From: Paenibacillus yonginensis
GTDB lineage: Bacteria; Bacillota; Bacilli; Paenibacillales; Paenibacillaceae
Assembly: GCF_001685395.1 (NCBI RefSeq)
Contig: NZ_CP014167.1
Coordinates: 3,858,501-3,922,500, forward strand
Length of the DNA stretch: 64,000 nucleotides
Direction of reading: 5' to 3'
Shown: positions 53,313 through 61,380 of the stretch, piece after piece
Numbering within the stretch: position 1 is the stretch's first letter
Layout of the letters: the number at the start of each line of letters is the position of its first letter
Made by a program: the position numbers and the translations under genes
Notes under the pieces: model-generated
The model's input: only the letters and a program-made list of their open reading frames with translations
The model's database searches: none
What the model was told of the DNA's origin: nothing

Positions 53313-53891
53313 TCATTTTTGTACTGAATGTATCAGTAATGCCATAATCTGTTCTAATTTCTCCTTAGGGACGGAAGTGCGTGCCATCACCCGCAGTCCG
53401 ATTAAAGTGCTGTGAATATATTCAGCAAGGTCCTCAGGATGATAAGAGGCCTTGAATTCGCCGTTTCGCTGGCCCTTAATCACGATTTCCCTGATTAGAT
53501 CTTCCGTTTTCCTGAAGCCCTCCAGCGTCTTGGCATCAACCTCTACATCTCTGACTGCGAGCTCGGCTGCCGTGTTGACCAGCAGACAGCCCGGGGGCAT
53601 TTCTTCATCCCCGATCACCATAAACCGGAGTACAAAGACCAGTGCATCTGCAGCCGTTTCATAACGCTGAATTTCCAAACTCAGCGTTCCGTTAATCGTT
53701 TCGTCAAAACGATCCATGGATTTAAGGAACAAAGTGTGTTTGTCACTGAAGGTATCATAAAGGCTTCTTCGGTGAATCCCCATATGCTCAACAAGATCGT
53801 TCATCGAAGTTTTCTCGTAGCCCTGCTCCCAAAACAGCCTCATCGCTTTATCCAGAACGGTTTTTTCGTCAAATTCTTTGTTTCTTGCCAT
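53313..53891 (-). CDS. TetR-family regulator A
   Basis: 192 aa. N-terminal HTH: LDKAMRLFWEQGYEKTSMNDLVEHMGIHRRSLYDTFSDKHTLF. The C-terminal domain has the conserved PPGCLLVNTAAELA, with a Cys shared by the AcuR/NemR-like branch of TetR regulators; NemR senses reactive electrophiles through such cysteines. It is a close paralogue of the regulator at 54607 and probably co-transcribed with the STAS-like gene. Likely targets are the SDR/flavin reductase operon and its own transcript, through the GAACGATC sites. Confidence 0.93.
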   Translation of the reverse strand: MARNKEFDEKTVLDKAMRLFWEQGYEKTSMNDLVEHMGIHRRSLYDTFSDKHTLFLKSMDRFDETINGTLSLEIQRYETAADALVFVLRFMVIGDEEMPPGCLLVNTAAELAVRDVEVDAKTLEGFRKTEDLIREIVIKGQRNGEFKASYHPEDLAEYIHSTLIGLRVMARTSVPKEKLEQIMALLIHSVQK

Positions 53892-53962
53892 TCATGTCCC
53901 CCTTCCCTTATCCGCCTGAATGACTGGAGACACCAGTAAAAATTCTCTTAAAACGCCTTCTG

Positions 53963-54379
53963 TCAGCTGATCGCCAAGGCTGGTTTGGGTGTCACACTCA
54001 GCCATTCTACGGCCTCATCCCAATCCGTAAAATTCTCCTGTAAATAAGGCAGCGATCCGAGGCCGCTGACCGTGCGGGTGACGCTAAGCTTGGCAACCAT
54101 GCTGGCCGGTTCCAGCATTGCCAGCCGGCGAAGTCCACTCTCATAAGCCCGGCGGACAAAGAATTCGCCGATCCAGGTTTTGTCTTCAGCTTTGATAGCC
54201 GATCCCTGCCGGGTGTCCATCAGCACTCTGCTGCCTCCCATCTGTTTAAGAAGCTCTGCTCCCTGCAGCAAAATGGATTTGAATTCCTCGCCGTAAGCAA
54301 ATCCCTTCCACTCCACCAATACACTTTGCAGGTTCTCATCCCAGGACACTACCCCATGTTTTGATTCAAAATAAAGCAT
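53963..54379 (-). CDS. STAS/SpoIIAA-like protein
   Basis: 138 aa from the ATG at 54379, 9 bases after AAGGAG (a TTG at 54388 touches the site). The alternating strand-helix pattern (VLVEWKGFAYGEEFKSILLQGAELLKQMGGSRVLMDTR, RRLAMLEPAS) and overall size match the SpoIIAA-like fold of STAS proteins. No phosphorylatable Ser motif of SpoIIAA is clear. The function is unknown. It lies between the two TetR paralogues with three operator copies upstream, so it is probably part of their regulon. Confidence 0.78.
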   Translation of the reverse strand: MLYFESKHGVVSWDENLQSVLVEWKGFAYGEEFKSILLQGAELLKQMGGSRVLMDTRQGSAIKAEDKTWIGEFFVRRAYESGLRRLAMLEPASMVAKLSVTRTVSGLGSLPYLQENFTDWDEAVEWLSVTPKPALAIS

Positions 54380-54404
54380 CTCACCCAACTCCTTAATTTT
54401 TTGA

Positions 54405-54416
54405 GAATGATCGTTC
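54405..54416. promoter_or_regulatory. TetR-type operator copy 2
   Basis: GAATGATCGTTC, the exact reverse complement of copy 1. It is 26 bases before the start of the STAS-like gene. Confidence 0.6.
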
Positions 54417-54472
54417 TAATTTTTGTCCTTTCTATCTTGTTTCTTGCTGTTGAATTCAATATAGCATATCGG

Positions 54473-54509
54473 GAACGATCAGTAAAGAATTATTTTTTAC
54501 CGATCGTTC
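54473..54509. promoter_or_regulatory. TetR-type operator copies 3 and 4 as an inverted repeat
   Basis: GAACGATCAGTAAA (54473-54486) and TTTACCGATCGTTC (54496-54509) form a 37-bp inverted repeat with one mismatch per 14-base arm. It lies in the region between the two TetR genes. Confidence 0.65.
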
Positions 54510-54606
54510 TCGATTGCTGATTGATATGTTACTTCCTTATTTTGAAACTTATGAATCCTAAAAAAACAGCCCTATCAAGGACTGTCCCTTTTATCGTTTC
54601 CAGGTT

Positions 54607-55188
54607 TTATTTCTTCTTTAAAATATACATCGACAGCTCGGCGATCCGCTCCAGCTTTTCTTTCGGCGTAGACGTTCGAGTCAAAACTCGGAGCCCTACC
54701 AGGCTGTTATGCAGCACCTGGGCCAGGTCGTCTGCTTCTATTGCTGTAGTGAACTCACCCTTTTCTTGTCCCCAGACCACGATTTCTTTAATCAGACGTT
54801 CAGTATCCGAGAATCCTGCCCGGGTCTTCACATCCACTTCCATATCCCGGACCGCGAGCTCAGCAGCCGAATTGACCAGCATACAGCCCGGAGGTGTATC
54901 CTCATCGCCAAAAATCATGTACTTGAACAAAAATTTCATCGCATCCTCAGCGGTTGCGGACTCTTTAACTCCAGCAGCCAACCTGCTGTTGGTTCTCTCC
55001 GCAAACCGGTCAAAGGCTTTTAGAAAGAGTGTATGCTTATCTGTAAAAGTGTCATACAGGCTTCTCCGGTGGATACCCATATGCTCAACCAAATCACTCA
55101 TGGAAGTTTTCTCGTAGCCTTGCTCCCAAAAAAGCTTCATGGCTTTGTCTAAAACGACTTTTTCCTCAAATTCTTTGCTTCGTGCCAT
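54607..55188 (-). CDS. TetR-family regulator B
   Basis: 193 aa from the ATG at 55188 (GGGAGGG upstream). About the same length and clearly homologous to regulator A along the whole protein: the HTH differs in only a few residues, and PPGCMLVNSAAELAVRD is nearly identical. Such similarity indicates a local duplication. The almost identical recognition helix (HMGIHRRSLYDTF) suggests that both bind the same operators, with possibly different ligands. Confidence 0.93.
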   Translation of the reverse strand: MARSKEFEEKVVLDKAMKLFWEQGYEKTSMSDLVEHMGIHRRSLYDTFTDKHTLFLKAFDRFAERTNSRLAAGVKESATAEDAMKFLFKYMIFGDEDTPPGCMLVNSAAELAVRDMEVDVKTRAGFSDTERLIKEIVVWGQEKGEFTTAIEADDLAQVLHNSLVGLRVLTRTSTPKEKLERIAELSMYILKKK

Positions 55189-55235
55189 TTGGATTCCCTC
55201 CCGCTCCCATTTTAGCATAGGAGGGCTCCTTTTTA

Positions 55236-55253
55236 AAACGATCAGTAAAGAAT
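55236..55253. promoter_or_regulatory. TetR-type operator copy 5
   Basis: AACGATCAGTAAAGAATT is identical over 18 bases to the sequence at 54474-54491. It lies 48 bases upstream of regulator B, consistent with autoregulation and with duplication of the promoter together with the gene. Confidence 0.6.
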
Positions 55254-55389
55254 TGCTCTATACAAAACAAAAACCCGCTTCTATGACCCTTCGAAATAAC
55301 AATCAGGTTCATTCAGATCTATTGTCAGAACTTTGCTTATACGAAATGGGCGTAATAAATCCCTAAGTTCGTTGTATTTCTAATACAGA

Positions 55390-56463
55390 TTAAGAAGTAT
55401 AATTCCTTCCCAATCCCAGCTCGGTCAACAGCTGCCGGTAAGCAATCGATGTCCTGTCCGCCGGGATGTGCGCTTCGGCCAGCAAGTCGAGAGGCAGCTC
55501 CTCCGGTGTCTGAGCCTCAACCATTTCCCGGTCCTCGCTGAACACCTTCAGGTTGAAGTCGATGATCTCCTGCACCGGTGTATCCTTATCAAAGTTGCGG
55601 CAGATCGGGCTGAACAGCCGCGTATATTTCGCCGATACCGGTGAAGCGCAATTCAGGATGCAGAGGCGGCCATCCGCCGGGAAATAGACGGTCAAAGATG
55701 CCGCAAACGGCGGGAATACACGGAATTCGCGCAGCCACTGGAAGCCCTCCGGCGCTTCATGCAGCTGGCTTTTCCCGTAATTGCTGACCGTGCTCCAGTA
55801 TTCGACGTGCAGCCCGCCGTCCTCCCGGGTAACGGCATACTGCGGAACCTCCGTGTTGTTCCGGTCTCCAAACGTCTCCGTATGCACATAAGCGAAATGG
55901 GAGACATCCAGGAACCCCTCCATCTGGCGGCCTGCCGAGCCCGCTATATCAAAGCTTGGCGGCAGAACCTGCAAATAATCGGGATCGTCCCAGTGGGGAA
56001 ATTCCGGGATCTGCGGCTGCTCCGCTTCCGCTTCGGGCGACAGACAGGTCCAAATCAGGCCGTAACGTTCCACAGCCGGGTAAGTGAACAGCTTCAGCTT
56101 GGGCGAAATTTTGGCGCCGGGATGGGCCGGGACGGCTGTACACTTGCCTTCGCAGTTGTAACGAAAGCCGTGATAAGGGCAGACAATCTCCCCGTTCTCT
56201 ACCCAGCCTTTGCTGAGCGGAGCCCCCCGGTGAAAACAAAGATCCCTTGCTACAACGACCCTGTCTCCACTGCGGTAGCAAACCAGCTTCACGTCGAGCA
56301 GCTTGACGGCAAGCGGCTGATCCTGACGAACGTCACCGGCCAAAGCTACCGGATACCAAGAGCTGCTCAGTACCAGCCAATCCTCTTTCGTAAAGGTGCA
56401 ATTCTTCGGATAATCCCTCAGCAAGAGATTCTCCGTGTTCAGCTTCAGCATTTCCGGCGTCAT
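55390..56463 (-). CDS. Rieske non-heme iron oxygenase, copy 2
   Basis: 357 aa from the ATG at 56463 (AAAGGAG upstream; the GTG at 56472 touches the site). N-terminal Rieske domain: CFHRGAPLSKG and CPYHGFRY supply the Cys-His pairs (about residues 77-100). The catalytic domain has the mononuclear iron motif FLDVSHFAYVH (D-x2-H-x4-H). The fold resembles vanillate O-demethylase or chlorophyllide-type oxygenases that oxidise aromatic or cyclic substrates. No reductase or ferredoxin gene is adjacent. It follows copy 1 by 40 bases. Confidence 0.93.
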   Translation of the reverse strand: MTPEMLKLNTENLLLRDYPKNCTFTKEDWLVLSSSWYPVALAGDVRQDQPLAVKLLDVKLVCYRSGDRVVVARDLCFHRGAPLSKGWVENGEIVCPYHGFRYNCEGKCTAVPAHPGAKISPKLKLFTYPAVERYGLIWTCLSPEAEAEQPQIPEFPHWDDPDYLQVLPPSFDIAGSAGRQMEGFLDVSHFAYVHTETFGDRNNTEVPQYAVTREDGGLHVEYWSTVSNYGKSQLHEAPEGFQWLREFRVFPPFAASLTVYFPADGRLCILNCASPVSAKYTRLFSPICRNFDKDTPVQEIIDFNLKVFSEDREMVEAQTPEELPLDLLAEAHIPADRTSIAYRQLLTELGLGRNYTS

Positions 56464-56503
56464 CAGCGCCACACTCCTTTGCGTATGATCGTATTGTTGT
56501 TAA

Positions 56504-57502
56504 CTAACGAAGGCCCCGGACATCGCTGCCATAAGTGACCCCAAGCTCACCCAGCCATTTCCGGTAAGCAATGCTGACCCGGTCTGCTTTCAAATGCAGT
56601 TCAGCCTGCAGATCCAGCGGCAGCTCCTCGGGCTTCTGGTTCTCTACGATAAAAGCATCCTGCTCAATAACCTTCTGTTGGAAATCCCGAAAAAACGAAT
56701 CCGGCTCATACAGCGCATAATTGCGGCTGACCAGGGCAAATACGGTTGTCTTCCGCTCATCCTGCGGCAGAACGGTAAACAAAATGGACAAAATCTGCTG
56801 GTTCTCATAGTTCACTTTCTTGAGCCTGGCCGTCATCGGCCGGAGAATTTCGTAGGTGTAATAGAGCGTCGCATAGTTTCCGGAGCCGTCGGCATCGGCA
56901 TAAATGGCGATTTCATCGGAGACGTAACGATCCTCCTTCCAGTGAACGTGATAATCCGGAATTTCAGGAAAATTGGAGTCGCCGAGCAGCCCTTCATGTA
57001 CAAAAGCGAGATGGCCGGCATCCAGAAAATTCTCCACCACACGCGGTCCGGCCCCATGCAAAACAAAGGGCGGAGCTTCTACCGTCCGGAAAGCGGGATC
57101 ATCGAACTCTTCATAGAAAGGGACGGGCCTTCCGGTTTCTTCGGCGCTGCCGTCAAGATTGACCCAGACAATGCCGTATTTCTCGGTACAGGCGTATACG
57201 ATCGCTTTAGCCTTTGGAGGGATGGTCTGCTGCGGGGGCTGCTGGGGGATCTTCACACACTTTCCGTCACTGCCGAAACGCCAGCCGTGGTAGGGACAAA
57301 CGATACAATCGTCTGTCACCTTGCCAAAAGACAGCGGGGCGCCGCGGTGAATGCACAAATCCTTGAAAGCTTTAATCCCTGAAGAAGTACGGAATAACAC
57401 AATCGCTTCCTCTAAAAGTGTAACCTTCACCGGTTTATCCGCAATATCACCGGCATAAGCAACAGCGATCCAATCCTTGATCAAGACGGGGTCCTGAATC
57501 AT
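56504..57502 (-). CDS. Rieske non-heme iron oxygenase, copy 1
   Basis: 332 aa. Rieske domain: CIHRGAPLSFG and CPYHGWRFG. Iron site: FLDAGHLAFVH. The C-terminus (LPLDLQAELHLKADRVSIAYRKWLGELG) is closely matched in copy 2 (LPLDLLAEAHIPADRTSIAYRQLLTELG), so the two are paralogues with different middle regions. The ATG follows AAAGGAGGG. The two may form a mixed oligomer or act in sequence on one pathway; electrons must come from reductases elsewhere. Confidence 0.94.
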   Translation of the reverse strand: MIQDPVLIKDWIAVAYAGDIADKPVKVTLLEEAIVLFRTSSGIKAFKDLCIHRGAPLSFGKVTDDCIVCPYHGWRFGSDGKCVKIPQQPPQQTIPPKAKAIVYACTEKYGIVWVNLDGSAEETGRPVPFYEEFDDPAFRTVEAPPFVLHGAGPRVVENFLDAGHLAFVHEGLLGDSNFPEIPDYHVHWKEDRYVSDEIAIYADADGSGNYATLYYTYEILRPMTARLKKVNYENQQILSILFTVLPQDERKTTVFALVSRNYALYEPDSFFRDFQQKVIEQDAFIVENQKPEELPLDLQAELHLKADRVSIAYRKWLGELGVTYGSDVRGLR

Positions 57503-57716
57503 CCGTATTCCCTCCTTTTAAGATCATATCTGCCTTATAACTAACATCTTATGATACTTTATTACATGAAAAGAAAGTTTTTATCGTATATTACCTGCTT
57601 TTCTGGTTATTGGCTAATACATTTTATGTTGATCGGCGCAAAAGGATTCTTATCATTGTCAGGTAAACTGACACAAACACATTATGACGGTCAAAAAATA
57701 TAGGACTAAACACGCC

Positions 57717-57750
57717 AAAAAAGGCCTCTCTCCGTTTCGGAAAGAGACCT
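57717..57750 (-). terminator. Terminator after msrA
   Basis: A 13-bp stem with small mismatches (AGGCCTCTCTCCG left, CGGAAAGAGACCT right), 3-base loop; six T on the - strand. It is 53 bases after the msrA stop. Confidence 0.8.
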
Positions 57751-57802
57751 TTAGCCGTTGTAGAGGTGCCACAGGAGGGAGGCACATCGTTCGGAGCTGC
57801 CT

Positions 57803-58504
57803 TTACCAGCGAATGCTGCGGATCAAGGCAATCAGCTGTTCCCGCTCAGCAGCAGGCAGCCTCCACTCCCGGACTTCGCTGACAATCCGCTCCAGATTCG
57901 TGTACCCTTTAGCCAGCCCGTTCAGCCGGGCAGACAACGTGGAGTCAAGCAGGGCTTCCATGGACGGATACACCGTGCGGAGTTTGTCCAGCGCATCCGG
58001 AAATCTAGCCAAATAATATTTCTGATGCCGTTCTTCCGCCGGATAAAAAACCTTGAAGGCTGCCACCTCGGTCCCCTCCGGCCGGCTGTCGCCGCGGGCC
58101 TTGCGCTCCTGCGCGACCCGGCTGATCGCTTCCCGCTGCCGCTCGCTTCGGGGCAGCAGCAGGGACAGATACTGCCGCCCTTTATAATCATTGATATTTA
58201 CCGGATTATGATGATCCCAGAACAGGTTCAAAAGCTGATCATAAGTGATAACGGAAGGGTCAAACCTAATCTCTACCGATTCTGTATGGTCGCCCATTTG
58301 GTGATAAGTCGGCGCCTCAGCCGTGCCCCCGGCATAGCCGGTGCGGGTGCGCACTACGCCTGGCAGCTGACCAAACAAGGCTTCAGGGCTCCAGAAACAC
58401 CCCATGCCAAACACGGCCGTCTCCAGAGGAACCTCAGAGCCCGGTTTCGCTGATTGCCGCTTCTCAAGTTGGTCAAGCTGGAAGTGGCGGCTCGTTTCAG
58501 GCAT
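57803..58504 (-). CDS. msrA: Peptide methionine-S-oxide reductase, one-cysteine type
   Basis: 233 aa from the ATG at 58504 (GGGAGGG 7 bases upstream). The active-site GCFW is in FGMGCFWSPEALF (usual GCFWGxE; Gly is Ser here). The conserved YAGG and DHHNPV segments are present, but the PTYxxVCxGxTGH region reads PTYHQMGDHTESVEI, so the usual second Cys is absent and GCFW holds the only Cys. One-Cys MsrA enzymes need an external thiol for recycling. It repairs the S-epimer of oxidised methionine in the cytoplasm. A C-terminal helical extension of about 50 residues follows. Confidence 0.92.
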   Translation of the reverse strand: MPETSRHFQLDQLEKRQSAKPGSEVPLETAVFGMGCFWSPEALFGQLPGVVRTRTGYAGGTAEAPTYHQMGDHTESVEIRFDPSVITYDQLLNLFWDHHNPVNINDYKGRQYLSLLLPRSERQREAISRVAQERKARGDSRPEGTEVAAFKVFYPAEERHQKYYLARFPDALDKLRTVYPSMEALLDSTLSARLNGLAKGYTNLERIVSEVREWRLPAAEREQLIALIRSIRW

Positions 58505-58711
58505 TGCAATCCCTCCCTGCGTATTCAGGTTGTGTTTATACAGCATTGTACCTGATCGGCCTGGGAAAACAAAACCCGGACGTCAAACGTCCGCTACCCC
58601 CTCAATACACCGGCCTCTGCGCGGGTTGGCGGAACCATGCCAATAAACTCCCGCCACGCTGACAGGAGTTTCAACTATTTTTACAGATTTCATATAAGAT
58701 CAATGCCACTG

Positions 58712-59938
58712 TTACTCCTCCAGCAGCCGCAGCACTGTCTCCAACAGCACGTTGACCCCTTTCTCGCAATCTTCGCCGGAGGTGAATTCCTCTTCGCAGT
58801 GGCTTTTTCCATTCACACTCGGCACAAACAGCATCACCGACGGAAGGAAGGAGGCCACGAACTGGGCATCATGCCCCGCACCGCTGGCCATTCTCTTGTA
58901 ACTGTATCCAAAAGAGCGGGCCGCTTCCTCCAAATGTCCGCAGAGCTCCGGCTTGAACCAGACCGTATCCCGTCCCCACAGCTTGGTTGCTTTGACTGTA
59001 CATCCGCCTTCTTCCCCAGGAAGCTCTTGAATGATTTGCTCTACCCTGCGGACAACGTCTTCTTCCTTATGCCGGGCTTCTACCGTGAACACAACCTTGT
59101 TCGGAATCACCGTATGGATGCCCGGATACACGTTCACCCGCCCCATCGTGAAGACCAGCTCCGGATCCAATACGCCAAGCCTGCTTCGCAGCAGAGTGAC
59201 CAGATCATTAGCCGCAAAGAAAGCATCCTTCCGCATCTCCATCGGTGTCGTGCCCGCATGGTCCGATTCGCCGGCAACCTCGATCTCATAACAGGCCATG
59301 CCAACAACAGCTTCCACAATACCGATCGACAGCCCCTCTTTCTCCAGAACAGGTCCCTGTTCGATATGCAGCTCCAAATAGGCGCGGGCTTCGCGGAGCC
59401 GGTGGTCCGGCGACCCCAGGTAACCGCCATCCTCCAGTGCCTGCCGGAAGGTCACTCCATCCGCATCGCGCTTATCCAGCATCTCGTCCCGGTCAAATTT
59501 ACCGGCCAGCACGCCGGAGGCCATCATGGAAGGCTCAAACCGGGCTCCCTCTTCGTTCGTAAAATTCATAACCGTAATCGGAATCTCCGGCTGAATCCCC
59601 GCATCCACCAGCGTCCGCACCACTTCCAGCCCGGCAATGACACCCAGCACGCCGTCGAAACGGCCGCCTTTCTTGACGCTGTCCAAATGTGAGCCAATCA
59701 CGATTGGCTGGGTTTTACGTTTTCCCTCAAGCGTAGCGTACATACAGCCCAGATCATCTGTTACCACCGTCATCCCCAGCTCCTCGCAGCAGGTACGGAA
59801 ATAAGCACGGGCCTGCAAATCCTCCGGACCCAGGGAAAGGCGGGTCACCCCATTTGCCGGCGTCCGCCCAAACTCGGCAAAGGTTTCTATCGTCTCCTTC
59901 AATCTTGCTCCGTCCACGAACAATTTCTGCCGCTGCAT
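58712..59938 (-). CDS. M20-family amidohydrolase (hydantoinase/carbamoylase type)
   Basis: 408 aa. The di-metal site is complete: VIGSHLDSVKKGGRFDGVLG, FTNEEGARF and LELHIEQGPVLE, with the dimer-domain GESDHAGTTPM and the last His in GAGHDAQF. These are signatures of N-carbamoyl-L-amino acid hydrolases, allantoate amidohydrolases and beta-ureidopropionases. Ureide genes are absent nearby, so the exact substrate is open. It stands as a single gene. Confidence 0.94.
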   Translation of the reverse strand: MQRQKLFVDGARLKETIETFAEFGRTPANGVTRLSLGPEDLQARAYFRTCCEELGMTVVTDDLGCMYATLEGKRKTQPIVIGSHLDSVKKGGRFDGVLGVIAGLEVVRTLVDAGIQPEIPITVMNFTNEEGARFEPSMMASGVLAGKFDRDEMLDKRDADGVTFRQALEDGGYLGSPDHRLREARAYLELHIEQGPVLEKEGLSIGIVEAVVGMACYEIEVAGESDHAGTTPMEMRKDAFFAANDLVTLLRSRLGVLDPELVFTMGRVNVYPGIHTVIPNKVVFTVEARHKEEDVVRRVEQIIQELPGEEGGCTVKATKLWGRDTVWFKPELCGHLEEAARSFGYSYKRMASGAGHDAQFVASFLPSVMLFVPSVNGKSHCEEEFTSGEDCEKGVNVLLETVLRLLEE

Positions 59939-60102
59939 GCTCTCATCCCCGTTTCATCCTATTTCCTTCTATCATAAAACGAACGGGGACGTTTGCCATT
60001 TGACAAACTGTCATAAATAAACGGCGGCAGGGAGCAAGGTATGCGACACGTCGAAGCACCGAATGTATCTCTCTCGCTTAAACCTCCTTATCTCTGAAAC
60101 AC

Positions 60103-60130
60103 AAAACGGGCGCCGATTCTCCGGCGCCCG
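60103..60130 (-). terminator. Terminator after the threonine aldolase gene
   Basis: A 9-bp perfect GC-rich stem (CGGGCGCCG / CGGCGCCCG) with a 6-base loop and TTTTGTGTT on the - strand, 45 bases after the stop. Confidence 0.8.
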
Positions 60131-60174
60131 GTCAAATAAACTGCTTATTATACGAGGAATCCTCGTCATACACG

Positions 60175-61278
60175 TCACCCGCGTCCCAGCGCCTTCAGCT
60201 TCTCGTTCAGCCGCTGGAACGTGGCTGCCAGCTTGTCCTTCGGAATTGTGCCGAAACGTTCGCCCAAGCTGACCTCATAAGAGCTGGTTTGGTCGTCATA
60301 AGCATTCACGTAATATGCAATCGCCACGCCCGTTTCTTCGGTCAGTTCGATCAGCAGCGGCTCCACCTGCTCCTTCGGATGGGCGATATGAACATGGAAC
60401 ATGTTCGATACCGGCACCTCCGGCAGTGTCTTGACGGCCTCGCAGCCGTTATACAAAGCCGCCAGCTCTTTGGCATATTCGTAGTAACGGGCCATGCGGC
60501 CGCCGTATTTTTCATAATAATAATCCGCACTGATAATATAAGGGTAAAGGCTGATCAAATCACCGCCATGGCGCCGTTTCCAGACCACCGCTTCCTGCGT
60601 AAAATCCTTATCTCCCGCCAATATTGCGCCTGCGACGCCGCCGATGCCTTTGTAAAAGCTTACATAGACGCTGTCGAACAAAGCGCAGACCTCTGCTGCT
60701 GTCTTCTCGTAATAAGGCAGAATCTCCAGCAATCGCGCCCCGTCCAGGTGCAGCCTGATTCCGTTCTCGCGGCAGTAGGCGCTGATCGCTTCCAGCTCCC
60801 CGAAAGGCGGAAGCTGCCCGCCGATTTCACGCTGCGGCAGCTCCAGCAGCAGGCAGGAGATGTCCTCCTGCAAGGCTTTGATATCCTCAAGCGTAATCAG
60901 GCGGTCCTTGTCCGCCAGCAGCAGCGGCGTAATATGGTGGAGCTTCTTCAAGCCGTCCTGCTCGTGGAGCTCTAAATGGCTGAGCGGATGGTAGGCTACC
61001 TTCGGCAGATCCCTACGGTCGCACCAGATCCGCAGCGCGATTTGCTGGGCCATCGTCCCGCTTGGGAAAAACACGGCCGATTCCTTGCCAAGCAGCTCCG
61101 CCATCTTCCGTTCAAACCGCTCGATCACTTCGCCTCTGCCGTACATATCGCTCGCCTGGCTGACGTCTACCTGCTCCAGAGCTTCCTTGAGCACTTGAAC
61201 GTTCCGCGGTCCATGCCCGTCCATAATCCATTCCGCCCCGGATATGGCGTCCGCCAATGTTGTCGGTTGCTGTGCCAT
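60175..61278 (-). CDS. Threonine-aldolase-family PLP enzyme
   Basis: 367 aa from the ATG at 61278 (AGGAG just upstream); the open frame continues 20 codons further. Fold-type I signatures: SAVFFPSGTMAQQIALRIW near the start, IRLHLDGARLLE with the PLP Asp, and the PLP Lys in VYVSFYKGIGGVAGAIL (about residue 203). The family cleaves L-threonine or L-allo-threonine to glycine and acetaldehyde. The C-terminal part (PVSNMFHVHI) is typical. Single gene. Confidence 0.93.
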   Translation of the reverse strand: MAQQPTTLADAISGAEWIMDGHGPRNVQVLKEALEQVDVSQASDMYGRGEVIERFERKMAELLGKESAVFFPSGTMAQQIALRIWCDRRDLPKVAYHPLSHLELHEQDGLKKLHHITPLLLADKDRLITLEDIKALQEDISCLLLELPQREIGGQLPPFGELEAISAYCRENGIRLHLDGARLLEILPYYEKTAAEVCALFDSVYVSFYKGIGGVAGAILAGDKDFTQEAVVWKRRHGGDLISLYPYIISADYYYEKYGGRMARYYEYAKELAALYNGCEAVKTLPEVPVSNMFHVHIAHPKEQVEPLLIELTEETGVAIAYYVNAYDDQTSSYEVSLGERFGTIPKDKLAATFQRLNEKLKALGRG

Positions 61279-61380
61279 CTTCTCCTCTTTCCCCTCTATA
61301 GAAAACCTGACGTTTTCTTTTATTAGCCAGTATAGCACGCGCGATCAAGCCGGTCCACCTTCGTTAAGGATAAATAAACT

